Shown: positions 22,441 through 34,454 of the stretch, piece by piece
Layout of the letters: each line of letters starts with the position of its first letter
Numbering within the stretch: the stretch's first letter is position 1
Source of the DNA: Proteles cristata cristata
Lineage: Eukaryota > Chordata > Mammalia > Carnivora > Hyaenidae
NCBI GenBank assembly: GCA_017311185.1
Contig: JAESUZ010003530.1
Coordinates: 1,054,001-1,118,000, forward strand
Direction of reading: 5' to 3'
Length of the DNA stretch: 64,000 nt
Made by a program: the position numbers and the translations under genes
The notes under the pieces: model-generated
The model's input: only the letters and a program-made list of their open reading frames with translations
What the model was told of the DNA's origin: nothing
Databases searched by the model: none

Positions 22441-24090
22441 CTTATTTCAATGTGAGAGGAACTAATAAAGGAGAGAGAATTTTGAAAAGCTATTGAGAAC
22501 ACATTTTTTGACAACTTAGATAAAACAGACCAATTCCTCGAAAAACGCAAAGACTAACTCACTTAATATGAACTAGAAAATTTGAATATGCCTACAACTG
22601 TTAAGGAAATTGAATTTGTAATTTAAAAACGCCCAGAAAAAGAAGTCTCCAGGCCCAGATGGTTTCACTGGAATTCTACCAAGTGTTTAAAGAAGAATTA
22701 ACAGTATCTCTGTACATTCTCTATCAGAAAATACAAGACGAAGGAAAACACTTCCCAATTCACTGTATGACATGAGTATGATCATGATATCAAAACCAGA
22801 CAAAGACAGTACCAAAAAAGAAAAGTATGTCAATATCCCCTGTGAATATAGGCATAAAATCATTAAAGACATATTAGCAAGTAGAATTCAGCAAGAATTG
22901 TAACCACATGGGGTTTATCCTAGGGATGCAAGGCTGATTTAATATTTGAAAATCAATCAGTGGAATCCACCATATTAATAGGCTAAAGAAGAGAAGTCAC
23001 ATGATCATATAAATTGATGCAGAAACATCATTGACAAAATTCAATGCCCATTCAGCTTAAAAACTCACAGAAAAATAGGAATACAGAATCACTTTCTCAA
23101 CTTAATAAAGAACATCTATATAAAACACCCTACAGTGAACAAAGTTAATGGTGAAAGCCTGAATATTTCTCCTTAAGATTGGGAAGAAGGCAAAGTGTCT
23201 ACTCTGGCTACTCTTATTCAGCAGAGTGGTGTAAGGTCTTGGCAATGAAGTAAGGCAAGAAAAAAGGAAAGAAAAAGAAAGAAAAAAGAAAGGAAGAAAG
23301 AAAGACAAGGCATACAGACTAGAAAAGAGGCTGTATTTACAGAAGACATGATTGTCCATGTAGAAAATCACCAATGAGCCTACAAGAACATCCTCAAATA
23401 AATGGGTTTAGCAAAGGCAGAAGGATACAAGATAAATGTATAAAAATCTAGTGTATTTCTATAAACTAACAATGAACAGATGGACATCAATTTTTTTTAA
23501 GTATCAATTACAATTGTTCACAAAAAGGTGAAATATTTAGGTGTAAATCAACAAAGCATGTACAGGACTTGTATTCTGAAAACCACAAAATATTTATGAG
23601 AGAAATAAAAAATCTAAATACACAGAGACAAACCATGTTCATGAACTGGCAGGCTCATTATAGTGAGGATGTTAATTCTTCCCAAATTGCTATACAGCTT
23701 TAACCCAATTTCTATCGAACTCCCAGCAAGATTTTTGTAGACATAGTCAAGATTATTCTAAACTTTATATGGGAAGCCAAAGGAACTAGAATAGGTAAAC
23801 AATTTTGAAAGAGAAGAATAAAGTGGGAGGAATCAGTCTACTCAATTTCAAAACTTATTATAAAGTCAGAGTAATCAAAGGTGTATTGGTGGACGAGTAG
23901 ACAGACAGATGAGTGAAAGAGAATAGAGAACCCAGAAATAGATCTATACAAACATGCCCAACTGATTCTGGGCAGATGCAAAAGTAATTCAATGGAGGCA
24001 AGGTGGCTTTTTCCTTCAGTACATGGTGCTCATGTGACGGGACAACTGTAGACAAACAAACAAAACCCTTAACCTAAACCACACACTCTT

Positions 24091-24303
24091 TTTTTTTTTT
24101 AATGTTTTATTTATTTCTAGGAGAGAGAGAGACAGCGCGAGCAGGGGAGGTCAGAGAGAGAGGGAGTCACAGACTCTGAAACAGGCTCCAGGCTCTGAGC
24201 TGGCAGTCAGCACAGAGCCCAACGCGGGGCTCGAACCCATGAACTGCGAGATCATGACCTAAGCAAAAGTCGGACGCTTAACCGACTAAGCCACCCGGGC
24301 GCC
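24091..24303 (-). mobile_element. Can-SINE (young felid subtype)
   Basis: Minus-strand copy with 18-bp target-site duplication cctaaaccacacactctt at 24073-24090 and 24304-24321. Carries the 'ggcagtcagcacag' variant also seen at 32622. Confidence 0.96.
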
Positions 24304-24385
24304 CCTAAACCACACACTCTTGTACAAAAATTAACTCTAAATGGGTCAGAGACTTACATGCTGAACATAAAACTATAAAACTTTG

Positions 24386-24589
24386 GGGGCACCTGGGTGG
24401 CTCAGTTGGTTGAACGTCTGACTTCGACTCAGGGCATGATCTCTCAGTTCCTGAGTTCGAGCCCCACCTCGGGCTCTGTGCTGACAGCTCAGAGACTGGA
24501 GCCTGCTTTGAATTCTGTGTCTCCCTCTCTCTCTGCACCTCTCCCACTCACAATCTGTCTCTCTCTCAAAAATAAATAAATATTTTTTA
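24386..24589 (+). mobile_element. Can-SINE (felid type)
   Basis: 17-bp target-site duplication aaaactataaaactttg at 24369-24385 and 24590-24606. Confidence 0.96.
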
Positions 24590-24794
24590 AAAACTATAAA
24601 ACTTTGAGGAAAAGACAGAGGAGACCATCTTTGCGGTCTAGGTGTAGGCTATTTTAATTTAATTTTACAAAACACAAACATACCATAATCTATTTCAAAG
24701 AAAGTAGGAAGCATTTTCTTTTCTTCACTTTCCCAGCTGCAGCCCTTTCCTACAGAAATGATGAAATTACATGGGAAATGTTTTTAAGATACCA

Positions 24795-24908
24795 ATGCCC
24801 AAGTCTCAATCTGATTCACTTGGTCTAGGATGGCACCTGAACATCTGCATTAGGAAAGCGCCCACGTGATTCTAACGTGCAGGCAGGTTGAGAGCCACTC
24901 TGTGAAAC
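24795..24908 (+). mobile_element. MER5-type hAT fossil
   Basis: 'gattctaacgtgcaggcagg' and 'ttgagagccactctg' match a MER5 terminal part. Confidence 0.7.
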
Positions 24909-24944
24909 ACAGAGCTCCCCCCAAACACCTCAGTACGGTGGCTT

Positions 24945-25120
24945 CCCAGGGGTGGTGCCTGGCCAACCTGTAGCCTCACCAGGGAGCGTGTTAGGAATGC
25001 ATATTCTCAGGCCCCACCCCAGACCTGCTGAATCGGAAACAGCCATCCATGTTTCAACAAGCCCTCCCTCCGGGGGATTCTGATGCCCACTCAAGGGTCA
25101 GAGCCTCTGCCTCAGTAGAC
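24945..25120 (+). mobile_element. MER5A-type hAT fossil
   Basis: 'gttaggaatgcatattctca', 'ggccccaccccagacctgct' and 'caacaagccctccc' follow MER5A. Confidence 0.8.
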
Positions 25121-25459
25121 AAATTCCGACACAGACAGCCAGCAGCTGGTTCACGAACAAGAAAATACATGTAGTTAAGAAGCAGTGAGAGCACCGTTCA
25201 GCCTCCCTGGTGATCAAAGGAAAAGCAACATAAAAACAGCAGGGGAATTCCATCTGACACCTGTCCAATGAGCAAATTCAGAAATAAATCAAACAGAAGA
25301 CAATACTTTACGCTTCCCTTTTCACACAACTAGGGCAACCAACCATCTGGTTTGCCTGGGATTGACGGGGTTCCCAGAGGTGAGGACTTTTAAAGCCGGG
25401 ACAATTTGGTCCCCTACACAAGACTTATCAGATTGATATAATCATCACTGACTCTCTGT

Positions 25460-25790
25460 TTTCCCCATTAGACAGTGATCCATAGGGGCAGGACCCTGTG
25501 CTTCCTGTATTATATCCTGGTCCCTACCCTTGAACATCATATATATTTGGAGATGGAAGAAAGAAAGAACAAAAGAAACAGAGAAGGAGAAAGAGAAGGG
25601 GAGAGGAAGGAAGATAAAGCACATGGGGCAGTCAGTTTCTCCCTATTTCTGCAGCACCAGACACACACCGTGATTATAATTCTGACTGTACCACATTACA
25701 GCTACTTATTTATAGGTCTTTCTCCCTCGATTAGCCATGAGCTCCTCCTTTGCATGGACTGTACCCTACCCACCGCCATGTAATCAAAGA
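25460..25790 (+). mobile_element. Probable L2 3' region with GA-rich tract
   Basis: 'gtgatccataggggcaggac' and 'ttatatcctggtccctacc' look like L2; 25550-25615 is A/G-rich low complexity. Confidence 0.45.
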
Positions 25791-25794
25791 TGTC

Positions 25795-26055
25795 AGTGCC
25801 TACAGGTTAGGAGAATGAGTGCTGAACTCAGGGCTTCCTGGGTTCAAATCCTAACTGTGTATGATCAGCTGTGTGACCTGGGGCAAACTAACTCACCTTG
25901 CTCTACTTCAGCATCGTCTGAAAAATGGGTATGAAAAGAATAGCGCAGGACTTACCTCATGGGGTTGTCGTGAGAATTTTACACTGACTAATGCGTGTAA
26001 AAATGTCACCCGGAATATGCGGAATGCTCAATGCAGTTAGCTATTAGCATTATTA
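25795..26055 (+). repeat. MIR SINE, nearly full length
   Basis: 'gggttcaaatcctaactgtg', 'gctgtgtgacctggggcaaa', 'gaaaaatgggtatg' and 'atggggttgtcgtgag' follow MIR throughout. Confidence 0.88.
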
Positions 26056-26639
26056 AAGGAAAGGGACCCACAACCCCATTTCAGGGATTGAAGTTACCTT
26101 GTAGGGATCAGGAAGCCGCAGGTGGCTATAGTTTCTAGTATTTTCTAGAGTTCCCTCCAAATGGTCAAGAGGGAACTTTGCAGGGGTGGGAAGATGATGC
26201 AGGAGGCTGCAGGCTGCCATGGGGCTTCTCTCGCCCATGTCCTCCTTCACATGTCCCCTACTCGTTACCCCCAACACCAGACACCCCAGTGTCCTGGGGT
26301 CCTTGGAGCACCTGGCCACAGCTCCACTTTCGCATGCATGGTCACTGGAGAGGGCAAGGGGCTCTCACCAGAAAGTCGTATTTGGGGGAGCAGACTCTTT
26401 GGTTCATTACTGAACCCCCAGGACCTGGTTGCCAGCAGAGAATACTCATTCGGGGCCTATGTATTGACTAATTTTCATGAATATAAATCCTTCTTTTAAT
26501 CCCATTTGTTAATCACCTTAAATGTTGTTCTGCCCTTGACCGTGCACTTCCTAGCTGGATCTTTCCTGTTGGGTCATGAATCAGTAAGCAGAATGGCCAT
26601 AAACAAAGTTACTCCACTAGCATTTAGCTGAAGGAGGCG

Positions 26640-27240
26640 GAAACCCAGGTCCACACAAGAACCCGTATGTGAATGTTTATAGCAGCTTTATTCATGATGA
26701 TCAGAACTTGGAAGCTACTACCAAGACGTCCTTCAGCAGGGGAATGGATAAACAAACTGTGGCACAACCAGACAATGGAATAGTATTCAGTGCCAAGAAA
26801 GAAATGAGCTAGAGGCCCCTGGGTGGCTCAGTCAGTTACGTGTCTGACTCTTGGTTTCTGCTCAGGTCATGACGTCACCGTTTGTGAGTTCAAGCCCTGT
26901 GTCGGGCTCTGTGCTGACATTGTGGAGCCTGCTTGAGATTCTCTCTCTCTCTCTCTCTCTCTCTCCTTAAAAATAAATAAACCTTAAAAAAAAGAAGAAG
27001 AAATGGGCTAGCAAGCCATGAAAAGACACGAAGGAACCTCAAGTGCATACTGCTAAGCGGAAGAAGCTTGTGCGAAAAGGCTATGTAGTGCATGACTCCC
27101 AATTTTCTGACATTCTGGAAAAGACAAAACTATGGAGACAGTAAGAAGATTGGTAGCTGTCGGGGGTTAGTGGGGTGGGTGCATACGTGGAGTACAGAGG
27201 ATTTTCAGGGCTGTGAAACTAACTTTGAAAAATAAAGTGG
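26640..27240 (+). mobile_element. L1M LINE 3' end, split by a SINE
   Basis: 'tttatagcagctttattcat', 'ggaatggataaacaaactgt' and 'gacaatggaatagtattcag' are the L1 ORF2 end; 'gggggttagtggggtggg' belongs to the 3'UTR. Confidence 0.85.
26813..26997 (+). mobile_element. Can-SINE
   Basis: Target-site duplication aagaaatgagctag (26799-26812) and aagaaatgggctag (26998-27011), one mismatch. Confidence 0.93.
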
Positions 27241-28195
27241 CCCCGTCTGTAAACTCCCCAGGGCCCCACCCACCACTCCCCCAGCCCCCCTTGACTTGAG
27301 AGCTAGCCAAGGGAAAAAAAACATGCTGGATTAACTAGGCGACAGCCCACACTGTCTTCTTCATCACCATCCTTTATTAGGATGACAGGAGCGCCACCTT
27401 GTCCCTGCTCCTCACTGGCATTCACAATGCAGCCTCTGCTCCGAGGCATCGAGCTTGTCTTCATGACGGAGTTAACCATGCAGCCGGGCACCATGACATC
27501 TTCCACCCAGAAGAGAGGGGCTCGGGAAACTACTAAAGGCTGAATCAGCACGAGTTCCCGCTGCCCCTGCCCCCCAGATGGATCCTCCTTTCTATGTGTC
27601 CCCACCAGGATGTGATACCAACAACACCTCAGCAAGCTCATTTGTCCCTTTCCGGGACCCAGAGTTGTTAAGGACGGGGATCGAGTTCGGACAGGGATCG
27701 AGTTCATTCACGGTAGACTGAGCGAGTCCCTGCCCACCAAGAGGGAGCAGGTACGACGCTAAACGTGAAAGGCAGAGAGGACTAAGACACAGCCACAGCC
27801 GCTGGCAAGCGTCCAACGCAGGAGCCTCGCGTCTCGCTCATTTCTGCATCCTTGGCGTTTAGCACAGCGTCTTGCAAATAAAAGGCATGTTTGTCGAAGG
27901 AATGGATGAAAGTCCCTACATGACCCCACACCAGGTTGCAGGAAGAGCCACAGTGCTCCAGCCATCGAGGCCTGGCCCCAGGGGAGGGGCAGCGATGAGG
28001 GGCAGGAAAGGTCCCAGTCACCTAAGGATGGAAGGTGGCTTTTATGGTCACCAATCAACAGCCACGCCAGGCAGCTCAGTGTCCCGACAGCCCGGCGCTG
28101 CCCTGGCTGTGAGACAGCGTAGCCCTGTCCTTCCGGAAGAGGGAAGGTACGGACAGACTCCTTTCTTGTCCTTTTTTTTTTCTCCCTTTAACAAA
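27241..28195. other. Intergenic sequence
   Basis: No gene recognised. 'tttagcacagcgtcttgcaa' and 'gtcgaaggaatggatgaaag' near 27860 hint at an L2 or MIR end. Confidence 0.45.
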
Positions 28196-28198
28196 AGT

Positions 28199-28430
28199 GG
28201 GGCGCCTGGGTGGCTCAGTCGGTTAAGCATCTGACTTCGGCTCAGGTCATGATCTCAAGGCTCGTGAGTTCGAGCCCCGCGTCCGGCTCTGTGCTGACAG
28301 TTCAGAGGCTGGAGCCTGCTTCGGATTCTGTGTCTCTCTCTTTCTCTGCTCCTCCCCCACTCACATTCTGCCTCTCTCTGTCCCTCAAAAATGAATAAAC
28401 GTCAAGAATTATTTTTAATAAGTAAATACA
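28199..28430 (+). mobile_element. Can-SINE (felid type)
   Basis: Head GGGGCGCCTGGGTGGCTCAG, full body and AATGAATAAACG tail. Confidence 0.95.
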
Positions 28431-28434
28431 TAAC

Positions 28435-28780
28435 AAAAATGGGACCATACAGAGTACATACTATTTTGTGACTCTGGGAGTGGGGGGTTTCCCTCCACTT
28501 AAAAACACACAATGAATATTTTTCCAAGTTCCTGAACTCACAAGTGCAGCACCAGTTTTAATGGTTGCACAGTGTTCTGTTGCATGAACGCATCATCTTC
28601 CTAGTTCTTCCAGATCTTCAGGCTGCCTCCAGATTGTCACTGGGAACATATCCTAAATCCTTAGAAGACATTCCTCAAGCAGGAACTGCTGAGTCAGAGA
28701 GCAGGTGCCTATCGGCTCAGGACATTGATGACCCAACTGCCTACTGACTTCCCTCGGGGCAAGGATGGGGGGCGGGCCTG
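28435..28780 (-). mobile_element. L1M LINE fragment
   Basis: 'ttttaatggttgcacagtgt' and 'aggaactgctgagtcagaga' are the reverse of the L1 3' region. Confidence 0.6.
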
Positions 28781-30505
28781 TGGGCACGTGTGGGCGGTTT
28801 CGCCCCCCACCCCCACCCCCACGGCCTCTTCTGACCCTCCAGGGAACAGTCACATTCCAGAATTCAGAATTTTCCTGGTGCTGGAGAAAGGCTGCCATGT
28901 CTGTTCCAGGTACCGCGTCTCCCCTCCAGCTGGTTCTGGGGCAGGGCCCACACCCCGGCTCGCGACTCCTATCTCCTCCATAAAACACGCGAACATTCGC
29001 CACAAGGGAGATAAATCAGAACCGCGCAGCGGCTCCTGGCAGCTGAGGGCAGGCTTTGCCCCCCTGGCTAAGTGCTGGAGCCAGAAGTGTGTCTCAGAAA
29101 AAGACCAAACAGCCAAACTTGCAGCGCCCAGGATTTTTGCAGTTCGCCTGGAGAAGGGAGCGTGGGGTACAGTCTCCCCGCGGCTTCATGGGAGACACTG
29201 GCAGAAGGAGGTCGTGGGGGGTCGGGATGGGGTCCTGAGCCGGGGAGGAAAGCCCATCTGTGTTTGGGTGCCAGCTTTTCCTACTGCAGGCTGGGCGACC
29301 CTGGGCCAATAACATGCCCTTCCTGGGCCTCGTCTGAAGAGCTGTGGAGGAGGCAGTGAAGGAGGAGGACACGCAGAAAGCTTCGCAGGGACCTGACCAG
29401 CTGCAGGGGTGCGGGCTGTCAGGAAGCGTGCCCTGGGGGACGGCAGAGCCGACAAGTGGCAGCCTCTATTTCCCCCACACGCCAGGTGGGCCCAGGCACA
29501 CGCTCCGTGCCCGCAGGTCTGTCTGCTCTGACTCACCGGCAGGCCCAAGCGTTTGGGCTGAAGGAAGGACCCGACAGGCGCCTCGGCAGACCTTCTCTCA
29601 ATGGCCCCAAATGACTTCTGCCCACCCTGGTGGCTGTGGGGGTGCTCTGCCCGGGCCGGCCCCGCCTGGACCTCCACAGAGACCTATTCAGGTGTCCCGG
29701 AGTGTGTGGTTGCTGCGAATGAAGACCTGGATGGTCCGAAGCTGTGGTTCTAGCAGCAAGTCAACCAAATACCTGGGCAGGACGCCAGCAGGCCTCACAG
29801 AGACTCGGACTGTCTGGTCAAGACCCCGGGCTGCCCAGGGGGGAGGAGGTGTGAGAACGGGCAACCGCCCGCTTTCCGCAAGTGCCCGAGCACTCTGTCA
29901 GACCACAGGTGGGGGCTGCGGGGGCTGGGGGTGCTGGGGGGCGCTGGAGGCGTGGGGGCTCGGAGGTCTGTGCTCGGCTACAGGGACGGGGCTGAAGGGA
30001 GGGGAGGGGAGGGGAGGGGAGGGAAGGGGCTTCCTTCCACGTGTTACAATCACACAGACCCAGGGGACGGACGGAAAATCGAACCCCTGGCTTGTGTACT
30101 AAGGGGAGGGGAGTGCAGGAGGAACAGATTTGGAAATACAGTGTGAAAAGCCCTCTGTCGAACCCCCTCTGTTGGCGAAGTCTGCCCGGTCCAGATCACA
30201 GCGCCTTGGTTGCTGGAGGCTCTCTGCACCGAGAATCCTCAGACCAGTGTGCGTTTGCCAAGAATAATTTTGCCCTGGTCTGAATTGCTCTGCACCAGGG
30301 GGTGGGAGGTGGAAAGTTTCAAGAGCCCCCAATCCAAGGAGGCCTTTCACAGTTCACCAAATAGACCCTGGAAAATAGCAAACGGGATCTCATCTGTTTA
30401 GAAAGTACTGAAGGGGTTTCTTTAAAAATATCCTAGACTTTTGCTAATAAGCCTGCTAATTTTATACAATAATTTTATTACTAGATCTTATTAGACCTTT
30501 ATTAG
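28781..30505. other. GC-rich intergenic block
   Basis: C-rich at 28800-28830 and strongly G-rich at 29905-30035, including (GGGGA)n at 30000-30027. A MIR-like piece sits near 29270-29345. The 252-codon plus-strand frame (29344-30102) shows no domain, is opposed by a minus-strand frame, and is judged composition-driven. Confidence 0.55.
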
Positions 30506-30698
30506 ACCTTCCAATCTATACTTTGATTTACATGTTTATATTTTTTAATCAGTGTTTTTAAATTTCCATCTGCAGCTTTTTCTTTTATATTCTATAAACA
30601 CTTTTCCATGTTTTTATGCTCTCTGTGTTAATTCTAAAAATTTTAAAAACGTTTATTTATTTTTGAGAGAGAGAGAGAGTGCATGAGTGGGGAAGGCA

Positions 30699-30925
30699 CA
30701 TGGGGCGCCTGGGTGGCTCAGTTGGTTAAGCGTACAACTTCGGCTCAGGTCATGATCTCACGGTTCGTGGGTTCGAACCCTGTGTTGGGCTCTGTGCTGA
30801 CATCTAGATCAGAGCCTAGAGCCTGTTTCAGATTCTGTGTCTCCCTCTCTCTCTGACCCTCCCTTGTTCATGCTCTCTCTCTCTCTTTCTTAGAAATAAA
30901 TAAAACATTTAAAATTAAAAAAAAA
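30699..30925 (+). mobile_element. Can-SINE nested, first insertion
   Basis: 16-bp target-site duplication atgagtggggaaggca at 30683-30698 and 30926-30941 within the outer SINE. Confidence 0.95.
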
Positions 30926-31084
30926 ATGAGTGGGGAAGGCAGAGAGAGAGAGAGAGAGAAAGGGACACACCGATTTCAAAGCAGGCTCCAGCCTCTGAGC
31001 TGTCAGCACAGAGTCTGACAGCGGGGCTTGAACTCATGAACTGTGAAGTCATGACCTGAGCTGAAGTCAGAATCTTAACTGACT

Positions 31085-31308
31085 GGGGCGCCTGGGTGGC
31101 TTAGTCAGTTAAGCGTCCGACTTTCGCTTAGGTCATGATCTCGCGGTTCATGGGTTCGGGCCCCGCGTCAGGCTCTGTGCTGACTGCCAGCTCAGAGCCT
31201 GGAGCCTGTTTCGGTCTGTGACTCCCTCTCTCTGTGACCCTCCCCTGCTCACGCTGTCTCTCTCTCTCTCTAGAAATAAATAAAAAATATTAAAAAAAAA
31301 AAAAAAAA
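31085..31308 (+). mobile_element. Can-SINE nested, second insertion
   Basis: 16-bp target-site duplication agaatcttaactgact at 31069-31084 and 31309-31324. Long pure A-tail and the 'gactgccagctcag' variant suggest it is young. Confidence 0.95.
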
Positions 31309-31399
31309 AGAATCTTAACTGACTTAGCCACCCAGGCAAACTTCTCTGTGTTAATTCTAATAACAGTATCCATTTCATTGTATTTAATACCATAGATTT

Positions 31400-31589
31400 A
31401 TTTTTTTTATGTTCATTTTTTGAGAGAGAGAACAAGCCAGGGAGGGGCAGAGAGAGAGAGGGAGAGAGAATCCCAAGCAGACTCTGTGCTGTCGGTGCAG
31501 AGCCCAACGTGGGGCCCAAACCCACAAACCGCGAGACCATAACCCGAGCCCAAACGAAGAGTTGGATGCCTAACTGCCTGAGCCACCCA
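31400..31589 (-). mobile_element. Can-SINE
   Basis: Minus-strand copy; imperfect target-site duplication aataccatagattt and aataccatcaattt at 31386 and 31590. Confidence 0.9.
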
Positions 31590-32419
31590 AATACCATCAA
31601 TTTCTTAACCAGACTACAAAAAATAATTTTTCACTATTATAAATAATGCTGCAGTGAACATCTCTGTGCATATGGTATTTTCACATACCAACTACTTAAA
31701 ATAATTTTCAGTTATGTGTTCAGCATATATTTTTTGGACACCTATTATGTTAGGCCCTGGGGTTAAGTGAAAAAAACCAGACACGGTGTCTGCCCCAGAG
31801 GCTAAGAAACATTCTGTATCTTAATGATCTGCAGATCTTTCTCAAATGCAACAATAATCCTCTGATTTAAACGTTGTAGTCTTCACTACCAAGAGAGTAG
31901 ATTGGGGCCTCGGACACACGGGGTTGGGGCCTCCCTCCTCAGTCCCCCCCCACACACAGGGCACAGGGGAGTCAGGGACAGACGGCAAACGGTAGCTCAC
32001 TGCCCCAGGACGTAGGCTGAGGACAGAGGCTGGGGTCTTGCTGGACACGGCTGAGACCCCACTGCACCAGGACCTACTGCCCGGTCACAGGGCACAGGGC
32101 TGGACCCCTGCCTGCCTCTCCCAGGCCCCTCCCCACAACTCACACGCCCGGGGGCCTGCCCCCCCACAGTGCTGGGATTTGGGGTGCGGGGCGGGTAGAA
32201 AGGATGCTTCCTGCAGAGAGGATGCTCTGTGCACGCTCAGCGCCTCCTGAGCTCTTGAAGCAGGTGACTCGCTCCTCTCCTGACAGAAGACAGGTGCTGT
32301 TGCAACTGGAGCCCGCTCCCTGCCCCGACCCCTTACCCCGTAAGGAAACTGAGGAACAGGGGCAGCGAAGGCGGTGGTGATGGATTATGGGGCCGACAGT
32401 CGGGAGCCCTCAGCCACGG

Positions 32420-32605
32420 GCTGCTTCTATCACTGCTAAACCAACATATCGAACCCCTATTGTGTGCTCGGCGGGGTGCCAACCTTTTGATATCCCTGTC
32501 CTGTTGAATCACCTCAACAGCCCCCCCCCACCCCGACCAGGAGCATTCATAGTCTCCCCTTCACACAGGGGGCTGGTTACCTTCTCCGGTATCACGCCAG
32601 CAATT
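32420..32605 (-). repeat. MIR SINE fossil
   Basis: 'cccctattgtgtgctcgg' and 'gttgaatcacctcaacag' fit reversed MIR, with a C-run at 32521. Confidence 0.5.
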
Positions 32606-32614
32606 CGCAGTGAG

Positions 32615-32621
<7 letters not shown>

Positions 32622-32654
<33 letters not shown>

Positions 32655-32855
32655 GTTTTATTTTTTTCCAGGAGAGAGAGAGACAGCGTGAGCAGGGGAG
32701 GGTCAGAGAGAGAGGGAGTCACAGACTGAAACAGGCTCCAGGCTCTGAGCTGGCAGTCAGCACAGAGCCCGACGCGGGGCTCGAACCCACGGACCGCGAG
32801 ATCATGACCTAAGCGAAAGTTGGACGCTTAACCGACTAAGCCATCCAGGCGACCC
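32622..32855 (-). mobile_element. Can-SINE, very young copy
   Basis: 31 uninterrupted T (A-tail on the element strand), perfect 16-bp target-site duplication cgcagtgagcagttct at 32606-32621 and 32856-32871, and the 'ggcagtcagcacag' variant. Confidence 0.97.
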
Positions 32856-33109
32856 CGCAGTGAGCAGTTCTAACCAAAACGGCAAAGCTGGGACTCCCAG
32901 CCTCGGTGCTATGCCAGTTAGACCTGGTCACCCCTGTCCCTTGTGTCTTCCTTCTGCAAAACACATGGATTGCTTTCAAAATCACTGCTCAGGTTACCAA
33001 AGAGGAAGGAAAGAAATAGTGCCTTTGGGGACACACAGGAATTCACGGGTCTGGCTGGAAGAGCCCCACGCGTCCCCAGTGGCCAGATCTGCTGCCTGCT
33101 GAGGGTTCA

Positions 33110-33285
33110 CGTAGAATCATCGCTGACACAGGCGGAGAGCTTTCCTTGTTCAGTCCCCATGACAACCACAGAGGGAGGTGCTGACATTATCACCCCCTTT
33201 TTCCGGCTGAGGAATCCAGGCCCCGAGAGGTTCATCAGCAGATCCCGGTCACACAGCATGTGGCTCAGCTAGGATCTGACCCCCT
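33110..33285 (-). repeat. MIR SINE fossil
   Basis: 'gacattatcacccccttttt', 'ctgaggaatccaggcccc' and 'cggtcacacagcatgtggc' read as reversed MIR. Confidence 0.75.
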
Positions 33286-34450
33286 CCTGTGGGACTGGAG
33301 AAGCTGTCCACCACCTCCCTCTGATTCCTTTCAAAGCAGTCAGTCCACAGGACTGATCGTGGAGGTTCACCCTCAGGCCTCTCGACATATGCACTTCTAG
33401 ATTTTTCCACAAAACAATCTTGGCAAAATGTCCTTTATTTCCTAAAAACAAGGACGTGGGGCAGCAGGAAGGGGCAGGTCATGGAAGAAGTCTCGCTCTC
33501 CCTCAGCAGTAGATGCCTCAGTGCCTTATTCTTACACCCAAGTTCTTAACCCTTCTTAGCCTCTTTGTTGACTCTCCTCGATTCTAAAATGTCTCCTGCA
33601 TAAAACATTCCATTTCCATAATGTAGCCTTTCTTTCCCGTGAAGACTTCTCTCCCCTGCAAATATTGACAGAGGTGGGGTTTTTCCCCCTGTTGATGAAT
33701 TAACACACACCACCGCCCAGCCAGCGTCCACTGTGCCCGTGGACGCCTTGAAATGTCCCCAGAAGGTTTTTCACAGATTTTGTTTGCAGAGAGAACTGAC
33801 TGGTCCCTGTTGCACTGAGAACAAAGAATGAACAGAACAAGGAGGGATCACAAGAGGTGAGGTTTTAAAGCAAATGCTCCGTCTGCTTAATGATGATGTA
33901 AGTCACATCCAGCCCTTCTCCACCAAATACACAGGAGCAACCCAGGCTCTTCTAGGATGGTTAGTGTAGCTTTTCCTTTGGCAACTCTGATACTTGGAAT
34001 CATGGTTATAACTTGCACAGCCCGTTACAGAGCTCTTTCATGGCCACAATCTTCCTGGAGCCTGACAGCAACCCTAGGGGAGAGATGGAGCCCAGAAGCA
34101 AGAAGACAGACTTAAATGAGCTCCCTCTGTGCCTTTCTCCACTGCCTGGGGTTATCTCTGCTTTGCAGCGGCTAAATAGGATGCGGCGCGGGCCAGGAAG
34201 TTAAAAGAAAAATCAGCTGGGGTTTGCCGGGATGGCTGCACGAAAGGGAAAGAGGCAGTTCCTCCACCTCTCTTACCCTCTCTTCTTATTGTCCTGAATA
34301 TGGACTTGATGCCTGGAGCTGCAGCAGCCATCTTGTGAGCATGAGGGAAAGTACAAGAAAACGTGCCTTGGGACTTCTCCTTATGGGGGAAAAGGAAACA
34401 CCTATTTGTTTAGGCCCCTGTTTGTCACTTGCGGCCAAAACACTCCTTCT
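33286..34450. other. Unique intergenic sequence
   Basis: No repeat or gene recognised. Confidence 0.5.
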
Positions 34451-34454
34451 TTGG

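Larger units (their letters stand above)
22450..24650 (+). mobile_element. LINE-1 ORF2 fragment (reverse-transcriptase region), decayed
   Basis: 'tccaggcccagatggtttca', 'ttatcctagggatgcaaggc' and 'ttcaatgcccattcagctta' are landmark L1 ORF2 blocks in order. Numerous stops; no usable frame. Interrupted by two SINEs (24091 and 24386). Confidence 0.93.
30638..31342 (-). mobile_element. Can-SINE, outer minus-strand copy split by two SINEs
   Basis: 18-bp target-site duplication tctctgtgttaattctaa at 30620-30637 and 31343-31360. Its body is broken at 30698 and 31084 by plus-strand SINEs. Confidence 0.95.
30510..31740 (-). mobile_element. L1M LINE fragment hosting a nested SINE cluster
   Basis: 'acttttccatgtttttatgc' on the left and 'ataaataatgctgcagtgaa', 'catctctgtgcatatgg' on the right read as reversed L1 ORF2 end. 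Four SINEs lie within. Confidence 0.75.

Noticed and set aside
22450..24650. Intact LINE-1 coding for reverse transcriptase
   Set aside because: Many stops, frame breaks and nested SINEs; a dead fragment.
29344..30102. 252-codon plus-strand open frame
   Set aside because: GC-rich block with few stops, overlapping frames on the other strand, no domain, no initiation or splice context, and low-complexity Gly/Arg-rich translation.
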